A stretch of 64,000 nt of DNA from Brooklawnia cerclae. Its GTDB lineage: Bacteria > Actinomycetota > Actinomycetes > Propionibacteriales > Propionibacteriaceae. Where the stretch lies: assembly GCF_011758645.1 (NCBI RefSeq), contig NZ_JAAMOZ010000002.1, positions 62,001 through 126,000 on the forward strand. Direction: 5' to 3'. Below the pieces are notes generated by a model. The model was not told where the DNA came from. It ran no database searches and saw only the letters and a list, made by a program, of their open reading frames with translations. Of the stretch, positions 26,262 through 36,253 are shown one piece after another (the stretch's first letter is position 1; the number at the start of each line of letters is the position of its first letter). The position numbers and the translations under genes are program-made.

Positions 26262-26537
26262 TCATACGAACAGCATGCCGCCTTCGGTGTCGATGCGGTC
26301 GGCGTCCTGATCATCGAACCAGACGCCTTGGGCACCCAGATAGCGGAAGCGCAATGTGGTACCGGCGTGGGTCGTGACGGTCGTCTGGAGCGAGCCATCC
26401 GGACGACGCCTCATCGGGTTTCGATAGGGCTGCCAGTCGTTGAAGCTGCCGACGACGCTGACAGGGGCGTTCGGGTGGTCCGCCGGTAGGACGAAGGTCA
26501 CCGCCACGCCCCCGTCACGGGGCTGTCTGCGGATCAC
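26262..26537 (-). CDS. Stand-alone CBM48 / isoamylase-N-terminal-like domain protein
   Basis: The protein has 91 residues, the whole being one immunoglobulin-like carbohydrate-binding module. VAVTFVLPADHPNAPVSVVG, FNDWQPYRNPMRR and LRFRYLGAQGVWFDDQDAD correspond to the strands of the early-set domain of glycogen-branching and debranching enzymes and AMPK-beta. The GTG at 26537 has GGAGG upstream. No catalytic domain is attached. Such small proteins probably bind glycogen or maltodextrin or act as scaffolds; this is inference. Confidence 0.78.
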   Translation of the reverse strand: MIRRQPRDGGVAVTFVLPADHPNAPVSVVGSFNDWQPYRNPMRRRPDGSLQTTVTTHAGTTLRFRYLGAQGVWFDDQDADRIDTEGGMLFV

Positions 26538-26753
26538 GTCTCGACCTCCGATGGCCTGCTGTGTTTGGATTCTCAACCTAGTCGATGCGGGCAGGCGGCT
26601 CGCCGGATCAGTCAAACACGCAGGGATCGGCTGGTGTGGGGCGGCACCGGTCTCGTCCCGGACCTGTAACAAGGCTGAAAAAGTCGACAGTTAGCCTGCT
26701 CACACATGCTCGGCCGCAGATCGGCCACGTTCCACCACAGAAGGAGACCCCCC

Positions 26754-26975
26754 ATGTCCAAGGCCGAGGTTGAACGCCTGCTCACCGCTGGCGGCTCGGA
26801 CAAGACCATCAGGTTGAAGTACGACTTCATCGACGGGATGGAGGATTTCACGGCGGCCGCGGCCGAGGACGGGTACGAGTTCAGCGTGCCCGAGCTGAAG
26901 CAGGTGCTGGCGGAGTCGGGTGACTCGTTCGAGGTGATGGGCAACCCCCGCCGGCGCGAGATCTGGTGGTTCTGA
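26754..26975 (+). CDS. Nif11-like small protein (leader-peptide-type domain)
   Basis: The protein has 73 residues behind a strong ribosome site (AAGGAG, 26741-26746) and an ATG. The pattern MSKAEVERLL, then FIDGMEDFTAAAAEDGYEF and SVPELKQVL, matches the Nif11 / nitrile-hydratase-like leader domain found on many ribosomal natural-product precursors and on free-standing small proteins. The C-terminal 22 residues are polar and basic and end NPRRREIWWF; no double-Gly cleavage site and no Cys is present. No modifying enzyme is visible within the window, so a precursor role is only a possibility. It is convergent with the AAA ATPase gene 15 bp away. Confidence 0.65.
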   Translation: MSKAEVERLLTAGGSDKTIRLKYDFIDGMEDFTAAAAEDGYEFSVPELKQVLAESGDSFEVMGNPRRREIWWF

Positions 26976-26990
26976 GCCGTATCGCGCCAG

Positions 26991-28175
26991 TCAGGCGGCC
27001 TGCGAACGCAGATACCGCCCGAAGTGCGGCACGGTGAACGCCACCAGTCCCCGCTCGGACGAATAGACGAGCCCCTTCTTGAGCAGGGCGTCCCGGGCGG
27101 GTGACAGCGATTGCGGGGTCCGGCCCAGATGCTCGGCCACCGCGCTGGTCGCCACCCCGGCGCTCGGGTCCTCGGGATCGGCGAGTTCCGCCATCGCCCG
27201 CAGGTACTCGCGTTCGGCCGGGGTGGCTCGTTCGTAGCGGCTCCCGAAGAAGCCCACCGCCAGTTCGGCCTCGGCCTCGGGTGTCGCGACCGCCACGTCG
27301 TCCGCGGTGATAGGGCTTGTCGGGGCGAGGTCCCAGGCCACCTTGCCGTAGGCCTGGATGAAGTACGGGTAGCCCCCGGTCGCTCGGTACATCGCGTCGA
27401 GCGCCTCGGTGGTGTAACCGGCATCCTCCTCCTCGGCGGGCGCCCGGAGCGCGTGATCGGCCGCCGAGCGGTCGAGCCGGTCGATGCGCTGGTAGCTGAA
27501 CAGGCGTTCCGAATAGCTCTTGGCGGCCGAGAGCACCGTGGGCAGGTGCGGCAGGCCCGCACCCACGACGATGAGCGGCAGGCGTTGCTGACTGATCTCG
27601 TGGGCGGCGGCGCACAGGGCCGAGACGTCGGCCGCGTTGAGATCCTGCATCTCGTCGATGAAGATCCCGACACCGACGCCCTTGTCGGCGGCGAGCCCGC
27701 CGACGTCGGTGAACAACTCGACCAGGTCGATCTCGATGTCGCCGGAGTCCGCGCGTCCGGGAGTGGGCGGCACCTGGATGCCGGGGTTCCAGCGTTCGGC
27801 GAGCCTGGCTCTCGGGCCGGCGTCCCGCTCGATGAACGACCGGATGGTGCCCAGGACGATCGTCGCGTCCGGATGCGACAGCTCACGCACCGCGGTGTGC
27901 AGCGCGGCCCCGAGGGGACGCCGGATGCCCTGCTCCGGCCGGGCCTCGAACTTGCCCGTCCCCCAGCCGGCGCGCACGGCCTGCGAGCGCAGGGCGTTGA
28001 GCAGGACGGTCTTGCCCACCCCGCGCAGACCGGTCAGGATGACGGACCGTTCGGGCCGTTCGCGTGCCACTCGTTCGAGGACGACGTCGAAGCCACGCAG
28101 CTGTTCGTCGCGCCCGGCGAGCTCCGGCGGACGCTGCCCCGCCCCGGGGGCGTAGGGGTTGCGAATGGGGTCCAT
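26991..28175 (-). CDS. AAA/STAND-like ATPase with C-terminal winged helix
   Basis: The protein has 394 residues. Walker A is GLRGVGKT (about 49-56), Walker B GIFIDEMQD, sensor-1 IVVGAGLP, followed by the helical lid and a C-terminal winged-helix-like region (VAEHLGRTPQSLSPARDALLKKGLV). The layout resembles Orc1/Cdc6-like and archaeal-type ATPases encoded singly in actinobacteria. It may be a DNA-associated or stress-responsive switch; no partner is evident besides the neighbouring small Nif11-like gene. The family assignment is firm and the function unknown. Confidence 0.82.
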   Translation of the reverse strand: MDPIRNPYAPGAGQRPPELAGRDEQLRGFDVVLERVARERPERSVILTGLRGVGKTVLLNALRSQAVRAGWGTGKFEARPEQGIRRPLGAALHTAVRELSHPDATIVLGTIRSFIERDAGPRARLAERWNPGIQVPPTPGRADSGDIEIDLVELFTDVGGLAADKGVGVGIFIDEMQDLNAADVSALCAAAHEISQQRLPLIVVGAGLPHLPTVLSAAKSYSERLFSYQRIDRLDRSAADHALRAPAEEEDAGYTTEALDAMYRATGGYPYFIQAYGKVAWDLAPTSPITADDVAVATPEAEAELAVGFFGSRYERATPAEREYLRAMAELADPEDPSAGVATSAVAEHLGRTPQSLSPARDALLKKGLVYSSERGLVAFTVPHFGRYLRSQAA

Positions 28176-28262
28176 GCAAGGACTCTATTCGGCTCTCTAG
28201 GGAAAACCTCAGAGGCGCGCATAGAAGGCGATCGAAGTTGCCTATCGCTCCCCGGCCGACGC

Positions 28263-30494
28263 TCAGGCGCCCGGTTCCTCGGCCACGGCCCGCACCACGG
28301 GTCGCAACTGCATCCACCACTGCTGCTTGGGACGACGCCGTCGGGTGCTCACATGGTCGAGCATGTGCCCCATCGGCGAGGTGACGATCTGCGCCTGCTG
28401 CAACCCGACGTACCAGCTGTTGTCGGAGCCCGCGCGCAGTTCCTCGTCCAGCTGGCCGAGCGCCCGGCTCACCATGCGCGTGGCGAGCAACCGGTCGGAC
28501 GGGGTGGGCTCGCCGCCTTGCTGAATGTGGCCGATGATGCTCGTCCGGACGTCGTAGTCGCCGTTGCTGGCTCCCTCGAGCAGCTGCCCGATGAACTCCG
28601 TGGTGTACGACTCGGACGCCTTCTCGTTGCGCACCGCGAGGAAGAGGCGGCGGCCCTTCTCGAAACTGCCGCGCAGCCACTCCACGTCGGCGGCGAGATC
28701 GCCCAGCGCCACGCCTTCCTCGTTGAGGTAGATCCGCTCGGCGCCGCCGGCCAGGCCGCTCATGAGGGCCAGGAACCCGCAGTAGCGGCCCATGGTCTCG
28801 ACGACGAAACAGCGGGTGGTTGCCGCACCGCTCATCTTGACCATGTCGATGGCCGACACGTTGACGTTCAGCGCGGTGTCCGAGCCGATGGACAGCTCGG
28901 TGCCGGGCAGGTTGTTGTCGATGGACGCGGGCACCGCCACGATCGGGATCTGGAAGGCCGGATACCGGTCGCGTTCGGTGTGCATGAGGTACGCGGCCTG
29001 GTAGGCGTTCCAGCCGCCGATCACCATGAGGCCGTCGATCGCGTGATCCTCCATGGCGCGGCTGATCTTGTACAGGTCCTCCATCGCGGGCACGGCCCGG
29101 CGAAGCCCCAGCTCCGCGCCTCCCGTGCCCGTCCAGCCCTCGACGTCGTCCCAACCGAGTTCGGTGACGTTGCCCTTCCGGAGGCCGGCGAAGCCGTTCA
29201 TGACGCCCAGCATGTGGTAGCCGCGTGAGACGCCGAGCCTGACCGCGGCGCGGGCCGCGTTGTTCATACCCGGGGCCAGGCCGCCGGCGTGGACGATGGC
29301 GATGCGCTTGCCCTCCGCCGGTGCGGTGAACGACGCCGGGTGCGAGAGCTCGGAGAAGGTGGTGACCAACTCGGTGAACGACGGGCCACGGGCCTGCATC
29401 GCCGCGCTGTAGTCACCCGAGCGGATCAGCTCGGGGACGCGCTGGGTGTCCTTGACGGCCCTCATCAGCGGAATCCGGACGACACCGTTGCCGAGGATGC
29501 CGATGACCTTCGCCTCGGCGTCCGGCGAGGCGGTGAGCACCTCGTCCACCGCCTCGTAGCCGAGCCAGGTCGATGCCCATCGGTCGTAGGCGCTGGGGGT
29601 ACCACCGCGCTGTACGTGGCCCAGGATGGTGACGCGCGTGTCCTCGCCGAGCCGCTCCTCGATGACGCCGCGTACGTAATCGCTGGAGATCCGGTTGCCC
29701 TGCTGGTCGGTCGCGCCCTCCGCCAGGACCACGATGGAGTCCCGGCGGCCGCGCGCACGCCCGGCGCGCAGCGTGGCGCACATCTCGTCCTCCCACCCCT
29801 CGGTGGGCGGCAGTTCGGGAATGAGGACGTAGTCACAGCCGCCCGCGATCGCCGCGGCCAGGGCGAGGTAGCCGCAATGGCGGCCCATCACCTCGAGGAC
29901 GAAGCTGCGCTGGTGGCTCGCCGCGGTGCTGGAGATGGCGTCGATGGCTTCCAGGATGCGATGCAGGGCGGTGTCCGCGCCGATGGTCGAGTCGACCCCG
30001 ACGAGGTCGTTGTCAATCGAGCCGACGAGCCCCGCGATGATCAGGCGTTCGTGCGCCGCGACGAGCCCGGCGTCCACCTGACCCGACGCGACCAGCTCGG
30101 CCAGCAGGCCGGGCCACTCCTGACGGAAGGTGTCGAGTCCCGTGAGGCTCCCGTCGCCGCCGATGACGACGAGCCGGTCGATGCCCCGCTCGAGCAGGTT
30201 GCGGGCCGCCTTGAGCCGACCCTCGCGTGTGCGGAACTCCTTGCTGCGGAAGGTACCGATCACGGTGCCGCCGCGGCCGAGGATGCCGGCCACGTCGTCC
30301 CATTCGAACCGGCGGATGCCCTCGCCGCCGTCGATCATGCCCTGGTAGCCCTCGAAGATCGCGTAGACCTCGGCTCCACGGCTGATCGCGGTGCGCACGA
30401 CGGCACGGACGGCTGCATTCATTCCCTGCGCGTCGCCGCCGCTGGTGAGGACGCCGATGCGGATGGGGGATTCGAGGCTGGGGTCGTTGGTCAT
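28263..30494 (-). CDS. Double-domain (eukaryote-like) 6-phosphofructokinase
   Basis: The protein has 743 residues, twice the bacterial PFK length, made of two tandem PFK domains (about 10-370 and 395-720). The N-half keeps the catalytic set: GGDGS, SIDNDL with the catalytic Asp, and MGRHCG, with Gly at the positions that mark ATP rather than PPi use. In the C-half GGDGS has become GGWNA and SIDND has become SIDNN (PASIDNNLPG), so that half cannot catalyse and is presumably regulatory. This catalytic-N / degenerate-C arrangement is the hallmark of animal and fungal PFK-1. The ATG at 30494 is chosen because the domain begins at once. Confidence 0.9.
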   Translation of the reverse strand: MTNDPSLESPIRIGVLTSGGDAQGMNAAVRAVVRTAISRGAEVYAIFEGYQGMIDGGEGIRRFEWDDVAGILGRGGTVIGTFRSKEFRTREGRLKAARNLLERGIDRLVVIGGDGSLTGLDTFRQEWPGLLAELVASGQVDAGLVAAHERLIIAGLVGSIDNDLVGVDSTIGADTALHRILEAIDAISSTAASHQRSFVLEVMGRHCGYLALAAAIAGGCDYVLIPELPPTEGWEDEMCATLRAGRARGRRDSIVVLAEGATDQQGNRISSDYVRGVIEERLGEDTRVTILGHVQRGGTPSAYDRWASTWLGYEAVDEVLTASPDAEAKVIGILGNGVVRIPLMRAVKDTQRVPELIRSGDYSAAMQARGPSFTELVTTFSELSHPASFTAPAEGKRIAIVHAGGLAPGMNNAARAAVRLGVSRGYHMLGVMNGFAGLRKGNVTELGWDDVEGWTGTGGAELGLRRAVPAMEDLYKISRAMEDHAIDGLMVIGGWNAYQAAYLMHTERDRYPAFQIPIVAVPASIDNNLPGTELSIGSDTALNVNVSAIDMVKMSGAATTRCFVVETMGRYCGFLALMSGLAGGAERIYLNEEGVALGDLAADVEWLRGSFEKGRRLFLAVRNEKASESYTTEFIGQLLEGASNGDYDVRTSIIGHIQQGGEPTPSDRLLATRMVSRALGQLDEELRAGSDNSWYVGLQQAQIVTSPMGHMLDHVSTRRRRPKQQWWMQLRPVVRAVAEEPGA

Positions 30495-30594
30495 CGTGTC
30501 CAATCGTGACTGGCCGGCGCCTTCCGGCGCCACCCGGGCCGGCGACGGTTGCCGCAAGTTGCCCTTGTGCGGGTGATGGCGTCCATTCGCAGCA

Positions 30595-31671
30595 TCACGC
30601 GACCGGGCGGAGCCACCCGAACGCGTCGGGCAGGGTTCCGAACTGAATGCCGGTCAGGTGCGAGCGAAGCTCGAGGGTCCGTGGTCCCGGCGTGCCGTCG
30701 CCGATCGTCAGTTCGAAATCGGGCGACTTGAGCCCGACGACGGGGCTGATCACCGCGGCGGTACCGCAGGCGAGGGCCTCGGTGATGTGCCCGGACCTGA
30801 TGCCGTCGAGCAACTCGGTCAGCTCCAGGGGCCGCTCCACCGGGGTCAGCCCGTGCGAGGAAGCGAGCTGGAGCAGCGAGTCACGCGTGATCCCGGCCAG
30901 GATGGTGCCGGTCAGCGCAGGGGTGAGGAGCTCGTCGTCGGCGGTGACGACGAAGAAGTTCATCGTCCCGCCCTCCTCGACCAGGGTCCTGGTCGCCGAG
31001 TCGAGCCACAGCACCTGGCCGCAGCCCTGCGCGTGGGCCTCGACCTCGGCGGCCATGGCGGACGCGTAGTTGCCGCCGCACTTGGCCATGCCGGTGCCGC
31101 CCACCATCGACCGGCTGAAGTTCGGGGTGACCCACAGGGTCAGCGGATCGGCGTAGTACGGGCCGGCGGGGCTGGCGAGGCACATGTAGGTGTGCTCCTG
31201 CGCGGTGCGCACGCCGATCAGGGTCTCGGAGCCGAACATGAACGGACGCACGTACAGGCTCTGCTCGCCCTGCCCCGCGGGCACCCAGTCCTTGTTGAGC
31301 GAGACGACCTGGTGGACGCTGTCGAGGAAGTCGTCGACCGGGAGCTGGGGCATGGCCATGCGCTCGGCGGAACTGGCGAAGCGCCGGGCGTTGAGCTCGG
31401 GGCGGAACAGCCACACCGAGCCGTCGGGGTGACGGTATGCCTTGAGTCCCTCGAAGATCTCCTGGCCGTAGTGCAGCGCGGCCAGCCCGGGATGCATCGG
31501 GATCGGGCCGGCGCCGATCAGTCGCCGGCCGTGCCAGCCCTCATCGGGGTTCCATACCGCGCGCGCGATGTGGTCGACGAAGTAGCGTCCGAACCCCGGA
31601 TCGGCCAGGGCCGTTGCGATCTGGTCGGGGGACGTGCGGACGACATCGGAGTCGACGGTGAACTGCGCCAT
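30595..31671 (-). CDS. ilvE: Branched-chain amino acid aminotransferase
   Basis: The protein has 358 residues, fold-type IV. Hallmarks are YGQEIFEGLKAYR, the Schiff-base lysine in GTGMAKCGGNYA, and the phosphate-binding end ITEALACGTAAVISPV. It interconverts leucine, isoleucine and valine with their 2-oxo acids in the cytoplasm. There is no ribosome site; AGTCTTCCTTCC precedes the ATG on the minus strand, with a -10-like TAGTCT (31679-31684) ending 7 nt upstream, so the mRNA is likely leaderless. It is probably a single gene; no ilv partners adjoin. Confidence 0.93.
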   Translation of the reverse strand: MAQFTVDSDVVRTSPDQIATALADPGFGRYFVDHIARAVWNPDEGWHGRRLIGAGPIPMHPGLAALHYGQEIFEGLKAYRHPDGSVWLFRPELNARRFASSAERMAMPQLPVDDFLDSVHQVVSLNKDWVPAGQGEQSLYVRPFMFGSETLIGVRTAQEHTYMCLASPAGPYYADPLTLWVTPNFSRSMVGGTGMAKCGGNYASAMAAEVEAHAQGCGQVLWLDSATRTLVEEGGTMNFFVVTADDELLTPALTGTILAGITRDSLLQLASSHGLTPVERPLELTELLDGIRSGHITEALACGTAAVISPVVGLKSPDFELTIGDGTPGPRTLELRSHLTGIQFGTLPDAFGWLRPVA

Positions 31672-31817
31672 GGAAGGAAGACTAGTTCGCCCGCCCGGCG
31701 CGCTGATCGCGGTCTCGGGTGCTGACGAGTCGCGGGTGGCGCAGGCACGGTCATGGTGCCCTCGACCGGGTATGAACTACCTTGTCAGACCGCCGAAGAT
31801 TTTCTTTCGAAAGACCC

Positions 31818-31847
31818 TTGACACCCGTGGCGTGACAGGGTTATAAA
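31818..31847 (+). promoter_or_regulatory. Near-consensus housekeeping promoter for the ncRNA
   Basis: TTGACA (31818-31823), an 18-bp spacer, then TATAAA (31842-31847). This is the best sigma-70-type match in the window and stands out against the GC-rich background. It points rightward into a region without a gene start, predicting transcription from about 31854. Confidence 0.7.
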
Positions 31848-31853
31848 TATCGA

Positions 31854-32075
31854 ACCGAGATTCCTTCGGGAACTCGGGACCGAGATGGAAACGACAGTCG
31901 AGTCCCCTTTCCCGGCAGCGATCGAAGCGATTCGAGACGGCTGGTCGAGAATGAGGGGCCGCCCGAAGGACGGGGTCGGCGACCGATCGTCCATAGCGGT
32001 GATTGCAGGAAGGTCCGACCTGGAATCAGTGAGGCCCGAGCCAACCCATACTTGGCTCGGGCCTCACACGTTTGA
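31854..32075 (+). ncRNA. Candidate structured small RNA (about 220 nt)
   Basis: The stretch between the strong promoter and a 16-bp perfect terminal hairpin has no convincing gene but several stable helices. At the 5' end, CCGAG-a-TTCC-ttcg-GGAA-CTCGG has a UUCG-type tetraloop (about 31856-31878). In the middle, GGACG-ggg-TCGG-cga-CCGA-t-CGTCC (about 31969-31993) follows. The transcript would run convergently toward the reductase gene that ends at 32184. tmRNA, RNase P RNA and T-box signatures were looked for and not seen. A 6S/Ms1-like or other trans-acting RNA is possible; no Rfam family is claimed. Confidence 0.55.
32029..32067 (+). terminator. Strong hairpin terminator after the ncRNA
   Basis: GTGAGGCCCGAGCCAA (32029-32044) and its exact complement (32052-32067) form a 16-bp stem with a 7-nt loop, followed by ACGTTTGATT. 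The T-run is modest, but stem strength and placement between convergent transcripts support termination, perhaps in both directions. Confidence 0.7.
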
Positions 32076-32183
32076 TTCTCGATGGCGCGGTTGCCGTCGT
32101 GATGACGACACGCCGGGCGCCGTCGAAGACGATAACAGGTACCTGGCCCTCACCCAAATCGTGCGCGCCCGCGTCCCGGCTGC

Positions 32184-33593
32184 TCAGTGCTCCAGCAGCC
32201 CGCCGACGGTGTGAAGCCGTCGTCCAGCCTCGGCTATCGAGCCGCTCAACGACGGGTACACGGTGAACGCCTGTGCGGCCTGGTCGACGGTGAGCCTGGC
32301 CGACACACACAGCGACAGGGCGTAGATGAGTTCGCTCGCCCCCGGCGCCACGACGACCCCGCCGACGATGATGCCGGTGGCCGGAAGGCAGAACAGCTTG
32401 ACGAAGCCGTGTTGGTTGCCCTGCATCTTCGCCCGTGCGTTGCCGCGCAGTTCGAGCACGACCGAGCGCACGGCGATCTGCTCGGCGTCCACCTGTCTCT
32501 GCGTCACGCCGACCGTGGCGATCTCGGGCGAGGTGAACACGTTGGAGGCCACCGAGGTCAGATCGAGCGGCGTCACGGAGTCGCCGAGCGCGTGCCACAT
32601 GGCGATGCGGCCCTGCATGGCGGCGACCGACGCCAGCGGGAACACGCCGGTGCAGTCGCCGGCCGCGTAAATGCCGGGGACGCTCGTCCGCGAGACGCCG
32701 TCGACCTCGATGTGCCCGGACGGTTTGAGGGTCACCCCGCACGACTCGAGCCCGATGTCCCGGGTGTTGGGGATCGACCCGACGGCCATCAGCACGTGAC
32801 TGCCGTGCACCTCGCTGCCGTCGGCCAGGCCCACCACGACCCCGTCGCCCTCCCGGCGGGCGGACACGGCGCGGGCCCCCGACCGGATGGCCATGCCCGA
32901 CGCCTCGAACACCTCCTGCAGGACGCGGGCCGCGTCCGGGTCCTCGCCGGGCAGTACCTGGGCCCGCGAGGAGACCAGCGTCACCCCGACGCCCAGACGG
33001 TTGTAGGCGCTGGCGAACTCGGCGCCCGTCACGCCCGAACCGACGACGATGAGATGGCTGGGCGGGGTGGACAGGCCGTACAACTGGGTCCAGTTGAGGA
33101 TGCGCTGCCCGTCCGGGGTCGCGTCCGGCAGTTCGCGCGGCCGCGTCCCCGTGGCGATCAGCACGATGTCGGCCGGCAGCCGGCGTTCGCCGTCGGGGGT
33201 CTCGACGACGACGGCGTGCGGATCCTCCAGCCGCCCGTTGCCGTGGACGATCTCGACGCCCTCGGACGCGAGCCTCGCCTCGATGTCGCGGCTCTGGGCG
33301 GCAGCCAGATCGAGAAGGCGCCGGTTGACCGCGGCGAGGTCGACGCGGATCGCGTCCGCGGGATGACCGAGCGCGGAGTCGACGGGACGCAGGCCGAGGG
33401 CGGCGCTGTCGCGCAGGCGTGTCATGGCGTCCGAGGTCGCGATGAGTGATTTCGACGGGACGACATCGGTGAGTACGGCCGAGCCTCCGAGCCCGCGAGG
33501 ATCGATCAGGGCGACCCGGCCGCCCAGCTGGGACGCCACCAGCGCCGCCTCGTAGCCGCCGGGCCCGCCACCGAGGATCACCACACTTGTCAT
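32184..33593 (-). CDS. Disulfide-less lipoamide-dehydrogenase homologue (LpdA / NAD(P)H-quinone reductase type)
   Basis: The protein has 469 residues. FAD motif [17 protein letters not shown] and NAD(P) motif [20 protein letters not shown] are intact, but the redox-cysteine motif reads [13 protein letters not shown], both Cys being replaced (Ala, Val), and the C-terminal catalytic His motif is YPSLSGS. This matches mycobacterial Rv3303c-type LpdA, which reduces quinones with NAD(P)H rather than lipoamide. GACAAT ending 6 nt before the ATG suggests a leaderless start. It diverges from the NUDIX gene across 58 bp. Confidence 0.85.
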   Translation of the reverse strand: MTSVVILGGGPGGYEAALVASQLGGRVALIDPRGLGGSAVLTDVVPSKSLIATSDAMTRLRDSAALGLRPVDSALGHPADAIRVDLAAVNRRLLDLAAAQSRDIEARLASEGVEIVHGNGRLEDPHAVVVETPDGERRLPADIVLIATGTRPRELPDATPDGQRILNWTQLYGLSTPPSHLIVVGSGVTGAEFASAYNRLGVGVTLVSSRAQVLPGEDPDAARVLQEVFEASGMAIRSGARAVSARREGDGVVVGLADGSEVHGSHVLMAVGSIPNTRDIGLESCGVTLKPSGHIEVDGVSRTSVPGIYAAGDCTGVFPLASVAAMQGRIAMWHALGDSVTPLDLTSVASNVFTSPEIATVGVTQRQVDAEQIAVRSVVLELRGNARAKMQGNQHGFVKLFCLPATGIIVGGVVVAPGASELIYALSLCVSARLTVDQAAQAFTVYPSLSGSIAEAGRRLHTVGGLLEH

Positions 33594-33651
33594 GGGCCTA
33601 TTGTCTCAGGTCGCCCGACCTCGCCCGACCACGCGAGGCGATACTGAAGAG

Positions 33652-34047
33652 GTGCCTAACCCGATCCTGTCCGCCAGCGTCGTGATCATCGACCAGGAGC
33701 GCATCCTGCTCGTCCAGCGTGGCCACGAGCCCTCGAAGGGGCTGTGGAGCGTGCCCGGGGGACGCGTCGAGGCCGGTGAGACCCTTCAGGAGGCCGCCGC
33801 CAGGGAGGCCCTCGAAGAGACCGGGCTGGTCGTCCGCGTGGGCGAGCAGCTGTGGGAGCTCGTCCTGAACGCGGGGGCCGCGTCCTTCGAACTGCACGAC
33901 TTCCGTGCGACACCGGTGGGCGGCACGCTGCGAGCCGGGGACGACGCCGCCGATGTCCGCTGGGTCCGGCTGGACCAACTGGGTCTGCTTCCCGTGACGC
34001 CCGAACTCGTCGAGTGGCTCGCGCGGGTGGGGCTGCTGCCCAGCTGA
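33652..34047 (+). CDS. NUDIX hydrolase
   Basis: The protein has 131 residues. The Nudix box is complete: [24 protein letters not shown] fits GX5EX7REUXEEXGU. The length and a short N-terminal beta strand ([11 protein letters not shown]) match ADP-ribose/NADH-type or MutT-like sanitising enzymes. GATACT (33640-33645) ends 6 nt before the GTG, so a leaderless start is favoured over longer in-frame readings that enter the reductase promoter. It converges with nadE, leaving 3 bp between stops. Confidence 0.88.
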   Translation: MPNPILSASVVIIDQERILLVQRGHEPSKGLWSVPGGRVEAGETLQEAAAREALEETGLVVRVGEQLWELVLNAGAASFELHDFRATPVGGTLRAGDDAADVRWVRLDQLGLLPVTPELVEWLARVGLLPS

Positions 34048-34050
34048 GGC

Positions 34051-36087
<2,037 letters not shown>

Positions 36088-36121
36088 GTGTCCGATTTTT
36101 TCACACCACCGAGGCGGTGGT

Positions 36122-36231
36122 CCCTTCGACAGGCTCAGGGGGCCCTTCGACAGGCTCAGGGGTCGCAGGCGGGGTCCCTTCGACAGGCTCAGGGGGCCTT
36201 CGAGAAGCGGACCCCTGAGCCTGTCGAAGGG
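36122..36231. repeat. CCCTTCGACAGGCTCAGGG repeat cluster with hairpin
   Basis: Three direct copies of a 19-mer (36122-36140, 36143-36161, 36176-36194) and one inverted copy (36213-36231) lie between nadE and the mutarotase gene. The last direct and the inverted copy can form a 19-bp perfect hairpin that may act as a terminator downstream of the mutarotase. The core TTCGACA-GCTCA is shared with the 19517-19667 array. Confidence 0.85.
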
Positions 36232-36253
36232 TAACGACCGCGCCGCCGAGGCG

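Noticed and set aside
31854-32075. tmRNA, RNase P RNA or T-box leader
   Set aside because: The hallmark sequences of these RNAs were not found, and no downstream gene is arranged for a cis-acting leader.
31885-32214. Open frame across the putative ncRNA
   Set aside because: Runs through the terminator hairpin and into the 3' end of the opposite gene, has no ribosome site and low-complexity composition; structured RNA explains the region better.
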